Assembly (NCBI GenBank): GCA_036489565.1
Contig: DASXFN010000083.1
Location: 1-64,000 of the forward strand
From: JAICKN01 sp036489565
GTDB taxonomy: Bacteria > Acidobacteriota > Terriglobia > Terriglobales > Acidobacteriaceae
DNA: 64,000 nt
Reading direction: 5' to 3'
Below the pieces are notes generated by a model. The model saw nothing but the letters and a program-made list of their open reading frames with translations. It had not been told where the DNA came from and made no database searches. The translations under genes and the position numbers were made by a program. Shown piece after piece: positions 16,896 to 25,937 of the stretch (position 1 is the stretch's first letter; the number at the start of each line of letters is the position of its first letter).

Positions 16896-18467
16896 ATGAT
16901 TTTCACAAGGATGATAAGGGCCAGCGTTTGCAAGTGGATCCTGTTTCTGTTCGTTGCGGTTGCACTCGCGGCAGCCGCTGATCAAGATCAGAACAAGAAG
17001 CCCGAGCCTCCGCAACACCATGCCGCCGCAGAGCACAACAACAACCAACACGGCGGCTCAGCGAACTCAAGGCATGACAGCAATCAACCGGCCAGGCATA
17101 GCGGCACGCAGAACAATACACACAACAATAATCAGCCAGCCATGCACGGCGGCGCACAGAATGGCATGCACAATAACAATCGGCCGGCCATGCACAACGG
17201 TCCGCAGAACAGCATGCACAACAACAATCAGCCTGCGATGCGAGGCAGCCCATCAAGAGAGAACAGTAGGATGGGACCCGGTCATCCGCAGAACCGCGGT
17301 TCGCAGATGCGCGAAGTTCACCTTCGCGATGGCGGCTCAGCGCGGTTTGCCCACAATGGCAACGTAAGAGAATTTCACTCTAACGGAATGGACGTGCAGC
17401 GCGGGATTCGCGGCGACCGGGTTGTTGTTCATACTTACGCTGGTGGACGGCGCGTCGTAAGCATGGGGCCGCGCCTGGGTTTTTCTGAACGTCCTTACGT
17501 CAACCATGGCGGCCACGTCTATATCCAGCGTACGTATGTGTACGGCGGGCACAGCTACGCCTATGCGTATCGCACCATCACTTGGGGAGGACGTCCTTAC
17601 TATCGCTATGCGCCAGCGTTCTACTACCATCCCGCGTATTACGGATGGGCCTATCGTCCCTGGGCTGCGCCTGTATATTTTTCCTGGGGATGGGGCGGCC
17701 CGTGGTATGGCTCTTACAACTACTATCTCGTTCCGGCTCCCGTGTATCCCAGTGCATCATTCTGGCTTACCGACTATCTGCTGGCCGCCAATTTGCAGTT
17801 AGCGTATGACGCCCAGCAGGAATCTGCAGCCAATGCAGCGCCGGCAGATTACGGCGACGATGATGCTGCGCCGACTCAAGGTACAGTTCAACTCTCGCCG
17901 CAAGTGAAGCAGGCGATTTCTGACGAAGTAAAACAACAGCTAGCTGAAGAACAGCAGGCAGCTTCATCATCCGGAACCTCCACCACAAGTGATAATCAGG
18001 TTCCGGCGGCGCTTGATCCCAACTCGCGAGTATTCGTCGTGGCAAGCAATCTGGATGTCACGGATGCGAATGGCCAGGAGTGCGAGCTGAGTGGAGGGGA
18101 CGTCATCAGCCGGATTGACGATCAGGCCGACAGCAACAATAAAGTGCGGGTGAGCATTTTAAGCAGTAAGAAGGGTGATTGCTCCGCCAGCTTGCAGCCG
18201 TCGGTAGATGTCGGCGACTTGCAGGAAATGAATAATCAGATGCGCCAGCAAGTGGATTCGGGAATGAAGCAACTTGCCACCGATCAGGGTAAGGATGGAC
18301 TGCCCAAAGCTCCCGACACAGGGACAACGGCGGGAGAGGTTGCGCCACCCCAGCCGGATGCCGATGCGGACAGTCAACTTCAACAGGAACAGAACGAAGC
18401 TGACCAGGCGACGACCCAGGTGCAACAGGAAGCTGGGCAGTCAAACAATGACCCAGGCACCAACTAA
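16896..18467 (+). CDS. exported His/Asn-rich repeat protein of unknown function
   Basis: The start at 16896 is fixed by AAGGAGG at 16883-16889 and gives 523 residues beginning with a signal peptide (CKWILFLFVAVALAAAADQ). Residues about 30-125 are a low-complexity His/Asn/Gln region with an imperfect unit of roughly 16 residues (PAMHGGAQNGMHNNNR, PAMHNGPQNSMHNNNQ). A Tyr/Trp-rich segment follows (YHPAYYGWAYRPWAAP, FSWGWGGPWYGSYNYY), then an acidic, Gln-rich tail with several predicted helices. Such proteins are common in Acidobacteriota and are probably cell-surface or periplasmic; metal binding by the His-rich part is possible but unproven. I do not recognise a known enzyme domain. Confidence 0.8.
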   Translation: MIFTRMIRASVCKWILFLFVAVALAAAADQDQNKKPEPPQHHAAAEHNNNQHGGSANSRHDSNQPARHSGTQNNTHNNNQPAMHGGAQNGMHNNNRPAMHNGPQNSMHNNNQPAMRGSPSRENSRMGPGHPQNRGSQMREVHLRDGGSARFAHNGNVREFHSNGMDVQRGIRGDRVVVHTYAGGRRVVSMGPRLGFSERPYVNHGGHVYIQRTYVYGGHSYAYAYRTITWGGRPYYRYAPAFYYHPAYYGWAYRPWAAPVYFSWGWGGPWYGSYNYYLVPAPVYPSASFWLTDYLLAANLQLAYDAQQESAANAAPADYGDDDAAPTQGTVQLSPQVKQAISDEVKQQLAEEQQAASSSGTSTTSDNQVPAALDPNSRVFVVASNLDVTDANGQECELSGGDVISRIDDQADSNNKVRVSILSSKKGDCSASLQPSVDVGDLQEMNNQMRQQVDSGMKQLATDQGKDGLPKAPDTGTTAGEVAPPQPDADADSQLQQEQNEADQATTQVQQEAGQSNNDPGTN

Positions 18468-18487
18468 ACAAAAACTGAGTGGACCGG

Positions 18488-18524
18488 ATCGGGCTGTAAC
18501 GGCTTGAAAGCGTTGTAGCCCGAT
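18488..18524. terminator. hairpin between convergent genes
   Basis: ATCGGGCT (18488-18495) pairs with AGCCCGAT (18517-18524), with a further inner AACG/CGTT pairing. It lies in the gap between the plus-strand repeat protein (ends 18467) and minus-strand arginase (ends 18597). There is no strong T-run, so it is a probable but weak bidirectional terminator. Confidence 0.45.
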
Positions 18525-18596
18525 TCTCATGTGAGTCGGTTGAATGAGAACGATTAGCTTCTATTCAAATCGGCCGAGAGCCCGAGCCGAAAAATC

Positions 18597-19541
18597 TTAA
18601 AGAATTTTTTTACCAAACGCGGAGGCGGCCAACTCGACAGCGAGTTGCGCTGTGCGATTGTGCTCGTCAATTACCGGATTTACCTCAACGATTTCAAAGC
18701 TCAGCATGCGCCCGTGGTCGGAGATGATTTCCATCGCAAGGTGCGCCTCACGGTAAGTTGCGCCTCCGCGGACAGGCGTGCCCACTCCCGGGGCGTCTTC
18801 GGGATCAATCCAGTCCATATCGAGTGAAACGTGGTAGCCAACGGTGTCGCGGCCCGCGATGCGCAATGCTTCTTCAATCACTACCCGCATGCCGCGCTCG
18901 TCAATGTCGCGCATGGTGAAGACTTCGATGCCAGCTTTTCGAATGTTTTCCTTTTCGATGGCATCAATATCGCGCACGCCGACCAAAACACAGTTTTCCG
19001 GATGCACTTTGGGGGAAAAGTTGAAAATGTTTCCGAGTTCAGCAGGACCAAGGCCCATAATGGCGGCCAGAGGCATGCCATGGACATTCCCGCTGGGAGA
19101 ACTGTCGGGAGTATTGATGTCGCTGTGGGCGTCAATCCAGATGAGGCCGATCTTCTGTTCTTTGCGCCGGTAAAATTCAGCCACGCCCGCGACCGTTCCC
19201 GCAGCAACGGAGTGGTCGCCGCCTAAAACGAGCGGGACGTGATCAGATTCAAGCGCTTTAAGAACAAGATCGGCGCTCTTAACGCAAGTGGCCGTGATCT
19301 CCTTCAAATATTTAGCGTGCTGGTCCCCTATTTTCTTCTGTTCGGCAATCGCCACAGCGACATTGCCGGCGTCTTCGACAATGTGTCCGAGCGCTTCCAG
19401 GCGGGCTTCCAGTCCGGCCACTCGCACAGCCGAAGGCCCCATATCTACGCCTCGGCGTGATTGGCCAAGATCGAGCGGCACGCCGATCACTCGAATTTTT
19501 TTAGGGCTGATACTGGAGAAGGATGCGGATGTAGGCGTCAT
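18597..19541 (-). CDS. rocF: arginase
   Basis: A 314-residue arginase (ureohydrolase family) that hydrolyses L-arginine to ornithine and urea with a binuclear Mn centre. Metal ligands are in place: His110 (LGGDHS), Asp137/His139/Asp141 (WIDAHSD) and Asp241/Asp243 (SLDMDWIDP). The substrate-loop segment DINTPDSSPSGNVHGMP and the C-terminal FEIVEVNPVIDEHNRTAQLA are typical of arginases rather than agmatinases. It is alone; no ornithine aminotransferase or urease is nearby. A MITE-like inverted repeat lies just upstream. Confidence 0.93.
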   Translation of the reverse strand: MTPTSASFSSISPKKIRVIGVPLDLGQSRRGVDMGPSAVRVAGLEARLEALGHIVEDAGNVAVAIAEQKKIGDQHAKYLKEITATCVKSADLVLKALESDHVPLVLGGDHSVAAGTVAGVAEFYRRKEQKIGLIWIDAHSDINTPDSSPSGNVHGMPLAAIMGLGPAELGNIFNFSPKVHPENCVLVGVRDIDAIEKENIRKAGIEVFTMRDIDERGMRVVIEEALRIAGRDTVGYHVSLDMDWIDPEDAPGVGTPVRGGATYREAHLAMEIISDHGRMLSFEIVEVNPVIDEHNRTAQLAVELAASAFGKKIL

Positions 19542-19557
19542 GAATTCTGCCCTTATT

Positions 19558-19681
19558 TTGTCATTCTGAGGCGCGGTTTTTGCGCCGAAGAATCCCTGCC
19601 CGTTTCATCGGAAAATTGTAGGGATGCTTCGACTTCATGTAATCGTTTTTGCAAACGATCACATTACGCTCAGCATGACAA
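19558..19681. repeat. MITE/REP-like element with inverted ends
   Basis: A 124-base stretch whose ends are near-inverted copies: TTGTCATTCTGAG at 19558-19570 and CTCAGCATGACAA at 19669-19681 (one mismatch). Inside are GAAGAATCCCTGC facing GTAGGGATGCTTC and a small hairpin ATCGTTT (19642-19648) / AAACGAT (19653-19659). This TGTCAT(C/T)CTGAG...GAAGGATCC type is a widespread intergenic repeat shape in bacteria. It sits between the arginase start and the asnS stop and carries no gene. Confidence 0.6.
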
Positions 19682-19696
19682 CTCACAAATTACATA

Positions 19697-21022
19697 CTAC
19701 GGATAAAGCCGATGCAACATGCGCGGAAACGGGATCGTCTCGCGCACGTGTTCCAACCCGCAAATCCACGCGACCGCACGCTCAATGCCCATGCCGAAGC
19801 CGCCATGAGGAACACTTCCGTACTTGCGCAGATCCAGATACCACTTGAAGGCTTCTTCCGGAAGATTGTGTTCGCGGATTCGTTTTACCAGCAGGTCATA
19901 GGAAGCCATACGCTGCGATCCGCCGATAATTTCGCCGTAGCCTTCAGGCGCTAGCACATCCATGCAAAGGGCCAGATCAGGCCGATCGGGATCGGGCTCC
20001 ATGTAGAAAGCTTTCACGACCGCGGGATAGCGATTCACGATCACCGGCTTATCGAACTGGGCTGACAGATAAGTTTCATCGGGAGAGCCGAAGTCTCCGC
20101 CGTACTCGAACTTATTTTCCAGCGCACCCTTGGCATGCGCCTCCTGCAGCATTTTTACCGCTTCGTCATAAGTGATGCGAGGAAAGGGCGCGGAAATCTT
20201 TTCCAACTTTGCAACATCGCGGCCAATCGTTTGCAGATCAGCGCGGCGCTTTTCCAGACATCGTTTCACGATAAAGCTAATGAAGTCTTCCGCCAGCACC
20301 ATGAGATCATCGAGTTTGGCGTAAGCAACTTCCGGCTCGACCATCCAGAATTCCGTAAGGTGACGGCGGGTTTTGGATTTTTCAGCGCGGAACGTCGGAC
20401 CGAACGAATAAACTTTGCCCAGCGAGAGCGCCGTTGCTTCAATATAGAGCTGACCCGATTGCGTGAGGTATGCCTGCTCTTCGAAATAATCTACGGGAAA
20501 TAAAGTTGTAGTGCCTTCGCAGGCCGCCGGAGTGATGATGGGCGGATCGGTGAGGGTGAATCCGTTTTCGTCGAAGAAATCTCGCGCGGCTTTAATGATC
20601 TCCGCGCGTACCCGCAGAATCGACGCCTGCCTCGGCGTTCGCACCCAAAGATGGCGATGCTCCATGAGAAAATCAACGCCGTGTTCTTTCAAAGAGATCG
20701 GATAGGGATCTTCCTCGGAAACGCGCTGCAACACTTCCACATTGATTACGTCCAGTTCATATCCGCTGGGCGCGCGCTTATCCGCGCGAACTTTGCCTTC
20801 CACGATGACGCTGGATTCCTGAGTCAATCCCTTGATGGCGTCGAATACTTCCGGCGGTACGGCGCTCTTGGGAACGATGCCTTGAATTAGTCCGCTGCCA
20901 TCGCGAAAAATGGGGAACAGCAGTTTGCCGCTTTCGCGCAGGTTATACAGCCAACCGCGGATGGTGACGGATTGTCCTTCGTGCTTGCCGATTTCCGCAA
21001 TTGTGGTGACTGGGGATGACAT
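19697..21022 (-). CDS. asnS: asparaginyl-tRNA synthetase
   Basis: A 441-residue class II aminoacyl-tRNA synthetase. The N-terminal OB-fold anticodon domain (VTIRGWLYNLRESGKLLFPIFRDG) is followed by the catalytic core: motif 2-like FRAEKSKTRRHLTEFWMVEPE and motif 3-like GGFGMGIERAVAWICGLEHVRETIPFPR at the C-terminus. The ACEGTTTLFPVDYF segment favours AsnRS over AspRS. It attaches asparagine to tRNA-Asn. The presence of AsnRS means the genome need not rely on the indirect Asp-tRNA(Asn) amidation route for this tRNA. It is monocistronic here. Confidence 0.93.
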   Translation of the reverse strand: MSSPVTTIAEIGKHEGQSVTIRGWLYNLRESGKLLFPIFRDGSGLIQGIVPKSAVPPEVFDAIKGLTQESSVIVEGKVRADKRAPSGYELDVINVEVLQRVSEEDPYPISLKEHGVDFLMEHRHLWVRTPRQASILRVRAEIIKAARDFFDENGFTLTDPPIITPAACEGTTTLFPVDYFEEQAYLTQSGQLYIEATALSLGKVYSFGPTFRAEKSKTRRHLTEFWMVEPEVAYAKLDDLMVLAEDFISFIVKRCLEKRRADLQTIGRDVAKLEKISAPFPRITYDEAVKMLQEAHAKGALENKFEYGGDFGSPDETYLSAQFDKPVIVNRYPAVVKAFYMEPDPDRPDLALCMDVLAPEGYGEIIGGSQRMASYDLLVKRIREHNLPEEAFKWYLDLRKYGSVPHGGFGMGIERAVAWICGLEHVRETIPFPRMLHRLYP

Positions 21023-21103
21023 AAATCAAAATCGTTACACCGCCGAGAACGCGGAGTGCGCCGAGAAATGTTCAATCACAAAAACCTCAACGCTCCAACA
21101 TTT

Positions 21104-21946
21104 TCATACGGCTTCTAATTTCTCAAACGTTTCACTCATTTTCTCGATCACGTTTACCTTTTCATCGGCCTCAATTTCCAGCAGGATTGGCGGCGTTTGC
21201 GGCGCGGTGCGCAGCAGTTCCATGGTTTGCTTCCAATCAATGGAGCCAGCGCCCGGCCACAGATGTGAATCTTTGTCCTTCTTGTTGTCGTGGATATGGG
21301 TGGAACCGATGTACTTTTTTAATATCTCAAAGCCTTCTGCAACCCCGCTCATCAGGTGCGCGTGGCCAACGTCAAAACAAACGCCAATATCATCGAAATG
21401 CGTGACGTGAATAAATTCCACCAGCCGTTCCGGGGTTGCGAGTTCATTATCAATATTTTCCAGCAATATTCGGACACCGAGCGGCTTGGCAAAGGCCCGC
21501 AAGTGCTCAATCGACGTCATGGCCGCTTCGAACTTCCGCTCATCGAAGCTCTCATTGGGCACTCCAATGTGCTGGATCAAAAAACGGAAAGGAATTTGTT
21601 CGGCTACTTCGATCGCCCGCTTGATTTCATCCATGGCTGCGACGATTTGCGAGCGGTCACTAGAGGCAACATTGATTGGCGGAGCGCCGGTGCGGCCCAA
21701 TTCATAATCAGCAAACATCGGAGCGTGTACGGAATGGAGCGTGACAGGATTGTCCCGAAACCAGTCGGCAATCTCACGGACGTGCTGCTTGCGATTGGCA
21801 TAGTCAAGATGCTGGCGCGCGGCAAAAATTTCGATCGCTTGCGCGCCGCCCCGCACCAGACCGTCCAGCAAGCCCGGATGCAGTCTTTCCTTTATATGCA
21901 AATGGGTGGAAACAGCTCTCTGCATGAATGGTCCATTGCCTTTCAT
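21104..21946 (-). CDS. xylose-isomerase-like TIM-barrel protein (AP endonuclease 2 superfamily)
   Basis: A 280-residue TIM-barrel of the sugar phosphate isomerase/epimerase superfamily. Putative metal-site segments are VTLHSVHAPMFADYE, FLIQHIGVPNE, RILLENIDNE, IGVCFDVGHAHLMSG, GSTHIHDNKKDKDSHLWPGAG and a final ILLEIEADE. The spread of His/Glu/Asp fits a divalent-metal enzyme such as a hexulose epimerase or inosose dehydratase. The substrate cannot be assigned; no sugar cluster surrounds it. Starts at 21946 or 21925 are both possible. Confidence 0.75.
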   Translation of the reverse strand: MKGNGPFMQRAVSTHLHIKERLHPGLLDGLVRGGAQAIEIFAARQHLDYANRKQHVREIADWFRDNPVTLHSVHAPMFADYELGRTGAPPINVASSDRSQIVAAMDEIKRAIEVAEQIPFRFLIQHIGVPNESFDERKFEAAMTSIEHLRAFAKPLGVRILLENIDNELATPERLVEFIHVTHFDDIGVCFDVGHAHLMSGVAEGFEILKKYIGSTHIHDNKKDKDSHLWPGAGSIDWKQTMELLRTAPQTPPILLEIEADEKVNVIEKMSETFEKLEAV

Positions 21947-22045
21947 TCCCTCCGGTCAGAAGGGGGACTTCTGAGGCTAGCTTAGGCAATTCCAGCTAGT
22001 CAAATCGGAAAACAGTCAGGAGTTCTTTCGCGTACACTTTAGTGT

Positions 22046-22648
22046 TTGAAAACCATCGGGCATATCCTTACTCGCTACACTCATTTTCTTTGGGCACTGC
22101 TTAGCCCCCTAGGAATATGGGGCGTTTTCGTAATTGCGGTTCTGGACGGCGCGGCCATCGGCCTTCCCATGGATCCTTTTGTGGCGACTTATGTTTACAA
22201 AAACCACTCTCTTTTCTGGCTTTACACGCTGCTTGCTTCCGCAGGATCGGCTGTAGGCAGTGGCATCCTATATTGGATCGGATATGCCGGCGGCGAGGCC
22301 TTTCTACGCAAGAGGATTTCTGAGGAACGCTTTGTCAAAATCCAAAGTTCCTTTGATCAACACGAATTTTGGGCGGTGATGTTTCCCGCCATGCTGCCTC
22401 CGCCAACGCCATTTAAGTTGTTTGTTCTTTCCGCGGCCGTTTTTGAAATGAACTTCTGGCATTTTTTTCTAGCTGTCTTCGCGGGACGATTTGTCAGGTT
22501 TCTTCTGCTCTCCCTACTCGTCATTGAGTTCGGGCCGAAATTTGTACAATTGATCGCGCGTCATTTCATTTGGATTTTGGCCGTCATGCTTATCGCCCTC
22601 GGGGTTTGGGCCATTGTCCGCAAGATGCGGCACAAAGTTGCTGTATAA
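22046..22648 (+). CDS. VTT/DedA-type (YqaA-like) inner-membrane protein
   Basis: A 200-residue integral membrane protein with a TTG start at 22046 (no better ATG in this frame early on). It has about five hydrophobic segments and the VTT-domain signature around WIGYAGGEAFLRKRISEERF and MLPPPTPFKLFVLSAAVFEMNFWHF. DedA/VTT proteins act in lipid flipping and membrane homeostasis. This short YqaA-like form lacks further domains. It is alone between the TIM-barrel gene and csbD. Confidence 0.75.
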   Translation: MKTIGHILTRYTHFLWALLSPLGIWGVFVIAVLDGAAIGLPMDPFVATYVYKNHSLFWLYTLLASAGSAVGSGILYWIGYAGGEAFLRKRISEERFVKIQSSFDQHEFWAVMFPAMLPPPTPFKLFVLSAAVFEMNFWHFFLAVFAGRFVRFLLLSLLVIEFGPKFVQLIARHFIWILAVMLIALGVWAIVRKMRHKVAV

Positions 22649-22786
22649 ACCTTAAATTCCCACATTTTTCGCACGACAGCACTCAGAGCCGATTCAGTAC
22701 TTATCTCTACGAAATACATATTCTCGCCGATGTTTTCTTACCGACGGCAAACGTAAGCTTTTACCAACCTAGGAGGAATTTTATTT

Positions 22787-23014
22787 ATGAATAACGACCG
22801 TGTAGAAGGTAAGGCCAAAGATGTTGCTGGACGTGTGGAGCGCCAGGTTGGCGAGTGGACGGGAGATAAGGAAGCTCAAGTGAAAGGCACGGAAAAGCAG
22901 GCAGAAGGAAAAATCCAAAATACTGTTGGGAAGGTGAAGGACAGCCTTAACAAGCACGATGATGAAGCTGCCGAGAAAGACAGGCCGGAAGATAGGTCGG
23001 AAGACGCGGCGTAA
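22787..23014 (+). CDS. CsbD-family stress-response protein
   Basis: A 75-residue, highly charged small protein of the CsbD family: NNDRVEGKAKDVAGRVERQV, GEWTGDKEAQVKGTEKQAEG, KIQNTVGKVKDSL. It has a strong ribosome binding site (AGGAGG, 22771-22776) and an acidic tail. CsbD proteins are induced by general stress in many bacteria; their molecular role is unknown. A strong terminator follows immediately. Confidence 0.92.
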   Translation: MNNDRVEGKAKDVAGRVERQVGEWTGDKEAQVKGTEKQAEGKIQNTVGKVKDSLNKHDDEAAEKDRPEDRSEDAA

Positions 23015-23030
23015 ATTTCAATTCGTCTCG

Positions 23031-23060
23031 AAAGGCCATCCCCCCGGATGGCCTTTTTTA
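23031..23060 (+). terminator. rho-independent terminator after csbD-like gene
   Basis: AAAGGCCATCC (23031-23041) pairs with GGATGGCCTTT (23046-23056) across a four-base loop, followed by T-rich sequence. It lies 17 bases after the CsbD-family stop codon and close to the convergent MFS gene, and may serve both. Confidence 0.92.
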
Positions 23061-23095
23061 TTTTAAAGAAATCTTCCCTCTGGCGATTCGGAAAG

Positions 23096-24718
23096 CTAGT
23101 CCCCAGTGTCGGCAGCTTCCATGTATTGAAGTTGCTCGGGCGCTTCCAACTCGCGCAGATCGAGACCGCGGGTTTCGTGGCCGAAGATAGCTACCATCAA
23201 CAGAGACCCAAGCGTTGGAATGGCAATGGCGCCCGCGACCAACGAGAATGTGGGAACTAAGGCGAGAGTAGCAAGTCCTTGCGCGATAACTCCACCGACT
23301 TTGCTGCAACCGGCAATCCACCCTGTGGCGCGTCCTCGCAACCGGACGGGAAAACTCTCAGAGGTGTAGGGCAGCAGAATTGAAATGACCGCGCTTGTGC
23401 CGACAACCAGCAATGAGACGGAGAAAAGCGGGTTTGAAATCCCCGACAAAAGGTGGTTATTGCGGAAAAGCGTCGCCAGCAATCCCAGGGTTGTGATGCC
23501 GATGGCCAGAACCAATACACGCTTCGTGCTCCACACGGTGTAGAGGTATGTAGTAATCCCGATGGTAGGAACGGCGATGAGCGTTGAGCGCGCGATCAGT
23601 TTGCTGGCAAGACCGACGCTGCGTCCCGCCGCCATTAAGCTGCCGGGCAGCCACAGCAACACGCCAAAATTTACCAATCCCCAGGCCAAGGCGGTTAGCG
23701 TGAGCGCGACAGTCAACCACAGCAGTGAGCCAAGGTTCGAACGACCGGCGGATTTCTGCTCGCCGGTGATCGCGCTAGCGGTCCTTCCTGCGGGAATCTT
23801 GGCGGGGTTCGTGGAAATGACCGAGCCATAGCGCGCCAGCATGGCCTTGGCTTCATCCACGCGTCCCATTTCGAGGAGGAATCGAGCGGATTCGGGAAGC
23901 AATGAACTGAGTCCAACAAGGGCGATGCCTGTAGGAAATCCCAGGAACCACATGATGCGCCAGCCAAAAAACGGTTGCAGTAGTGCGGAGCACTCGCTGG
24001 TGGCGAAATAGCCGCCCACGGTCCCGATGCCGCCAAGAAGAACAAGGCACCATCCGCGATGTTTGGTCGGCAGGATTTCAGCAAGTAGAGCATTCGCGAC
24101 GGGCAACATGCCGCCAGCAGCCAGTCCCATGATGAAGCACATGAGAATATTCCAGTTGAATGATGGCATGGCCCCGCAGATCGAGGTGCCGACGAACAAC
24201 ACGGCGGCAAGCAGGATGGCGGCGCGGCGGCCGTAAATATCGGCAAGCGCGCCCCAGATGAACGACCCAAGCGTGGTACCCATCAGCGCGACAAAGGGTA
24301 ATACGGCGACGGCCGAGAAGCTCAGTCCATATTCAACGCGCATGCCCGGAACGACGAAACCCAGAGATGCGGCCTTCATCACGTCAATCACCAGCGCAAT
24401 GGCCAGCAAGCCGATCTGGATCCAGTGTTCTTTGGTCAGCGGAGCATCTTCAGGCGGCGTGATGGAGAGATCGATAACGTGCTGCTTTCGGGCCAAGGGC
24501 AGTAGCCCATACGCAGCGGCCGCAACGCCAAGAATAATCAGCGCCATGCCGATATACATGCCGATACCCATCGGCATTCCGGCGAGGCGGAAGTGCGTGT
24601 ACCGGCCCATCCAAAACATTGGCAAATGCAGTATTACGCCGGTCGCCACCATCGCTGAGCCAATCCAGAAAGCGATCATTTTTTGCCACGTGGCGAATAG
24701 GGATAACTTCTGATTCAT
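23096..24718 (-). CDS. MFS transporter (sugar-porter/AAHS-like)
   Basis: A 540-residue major facilitator with two extra N-terminal hydrophobic segments before the standard twelve-helix core. The core begins near residue 100; the loop 2-3 motif GALADIYGRRAAIL and the PESARFLLEMGRVDEAKAML segment after helix 6 are typical of the sugar-porter/AAHS/SV2-like branch. Substrate unknown; organic acids, aromatic acids or sugars are all possible. It stands alone between csbD and tRNA-Ser. Confidence 0.82.
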   Translation of the reverse strand: MNQKLSLFATWQKMIAFWIGSAMVATGVILHLPMFWMGRYTHFRLAGMPMGIGMYIGMALIILGVAAAAYGLLPLARKQHVIDLSITPPEDAPLTKEHWIQIGLLAIALVIDVMKAASLGFVVPGMRVEYGLSFSAVAVLPFVALMGTTLGSFIWGALADIYGRRAAILLAAVLFVGTSICGAMPSFNWNILMCFIMGLAAGGMLPVANALLAEILPTKHRGWCLVLLGGIGTVGGYFATSECSALLQPFFGWRIMWFLGFPTGIALVGLSSLLPESARFLLEMGRVDEAKAMLARYGSVISTNPAKIPAGRTASAITGEQKSAGRSNLGSLLWLTVALTLTALAWGLVNFGVLLWLPGSLMAAGRSVGLASKLIARSTLIAVPTIGITTYLYTVWSTKRVLVLAIGITTLGLLATLFRNNHLLSGISNPLFSVSLLVVGTSAVISILLPYTSESFPVRLRGRATGWIAGCSKVGGVIAQGLATLALVPTFSLVAGAIAIPTLGSLLMVAIFGHETRGLDLRELEAPEQLQYMEAADTGD

Positions 24719-24927
24719 ACGGCGTTCGTACCTTCTTGAATGGGGAATTTTGTGAGACGGTCTACTACCATTTCATCTTCTGCTCTAATTAATCAATAAC
24801 CTGAATATAGTATTCCGCTCCAACGATGGCGCTGGGCGTCTCCTAAAGCGGATCGTGCAATCTGTCAGTGAAGAGTATGGGCCCGGCGAGGCTGCTTTAA
24901 GGAGTCTTTTGCCGAGAGTTGCAATTC

Positions 24928-25017
24928 TGGCGGAGAGTGAGGGATTCGAACCCCCGATACCCGTTAAGGTATGCCGGTTTTCAAGACCGGTGCCATCAAC
25001 CACTCGGCCAACTCTCC
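24928..25017 (-). tRNA. tRNA-Ser (anticodon UGA)
   Basis: A 90-base class II tRNA on the minus strand. The acceptor stem GGAGAGT (5' end at 25017) pairs with ACTCTCC, followed by discriminator G and an encoded CCA (24928-24930). The anticodon loop CTTGAAA carries TGA (24981-24983 on the plus strand), and the long variable arm and the T-loop GGTTCGAATCC are clear. It reads UCN serine codons. The genes that follow (25095-26593) are unusually AT-rich and unrecognised. Confidence 0.97.
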
Positions 25018-25094
25018 GCTTGGCACCTTAAAAAGTTTAGCAGGTTAGTGTTCGAACTCTCCGCAAATCACTTTCTTCCCCATCTTTTTCTTCT

Positions 25095-25838
25095 GTGTTA
25101 ACCTCTTGCGGCAGAATGCTTTTTATGTTCTTCTTGATGTCCATTTTTTCGGAGGGATTGTCATCCTTCCCCTCTTGGTGGCACGGTGTGTTTAACCCAG
25201 ATTGGCTAACTGCGATTGGAACAATTGGTGCAACCGTAGTGGCTTTAGCTTTGGCCGCTCAGAGTTGGATTCGATCATTCTTTACTCACCCGGAGCTTCA
25301 AATTGAAGTCTCCCAGTTCCCACCCTATTCAGATCGAACAACTTGGATTAATGGTGCTGCGGTGCATTACTACAGGCTTTCCGTTGAGAACAAGAGCGGA
25401 ACAATTGCTCAAGATGTCCATGTATTTGTTGATAGTGTGGACAAACTCGACGAGGATGGAAGAGCAGTTCCAGCTCCGCGATTCCGACCCATGTTTTTAA
25501 AGTGGGCACACCTAAGCGCGATCACGATGCCAGCGTTGTGGAAGGATATTCCAAGATTTTGCGATCTCTTACATATTACTGACCCAGATCGTAAGCATGA
25601 TTGTGGCGAAACGCTATCGTCCGTGCCAAGAGGTAGAGGAGTAATGTGTCTCGACTTAGAAGCCAAAGCGAATTCTTTGGGGCATCTGCTGGAACCAGGA
25701 GTTTACAGAATTACTTTAAGGGTTGCGGCTACAAACTGTTCTCCCTGCAAAGTTGTAATACAAGTTAATTATCCAGTCGGCGTGTGGCATCGTGATGAAG
25801 ATCAAATGCAGAAACATATCAGCATAGAAAAGTTGTAA
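25095..25838 (+). CDS. unrecognised membrane-anchored protein
   Basis: A 247-residue protein if started at GTG 25095; ATG 25116 is an alternative. The N-terminal third holds one or two hydrophobic segments (LFMFFLMSIFSEG and LTAIGTIGATVVALALAAQS). The rest looks like a soluble beta-rich domain (LQIEVSQFPPYSDRTTW, HYYRLSVENKSGTIAQDVHVFVD, GVYRITLRVAATNCSPCKVVIQV) with several cysteines. I do not recognise the family. It lies 77 bases from tRNA-Ser and is more AT-rich than its housekeeping neighbours, which suggests acquisition at the tRNA site. Confidence 0.7.
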   Translation: MLTSCGRMLFMFFLMSIFSEGLSSFPSWWHGVFNPDWLTAIGTIGATVVALALAAQSWIRSFFTHPELQIEVSQFPPYSDRTTWINGAAVHYYRLSVENKSGTIAQDVHVFVDSVDKLDEDGRAVPAPRFRPMFLKWAHLSAITMPALWKDIPRFCDLLHITDPDRKHDCGETLSSVPRGRGVMCLDLEAKANSLGHLLEPGVYRITLRVAATNCSPCKVVIQVNYPVGVWHRDEDQMQKHISIEKL

Positions 25839-25937
25839 AAATTGGCGCAGGCTGGCTATGGCAGCCACTTGCTGTCCAATGAGACGCCCACGACCCGTGG
25901 TAGGTTTGTTGCGTCAGGGTACAATAGACGGCCACTA

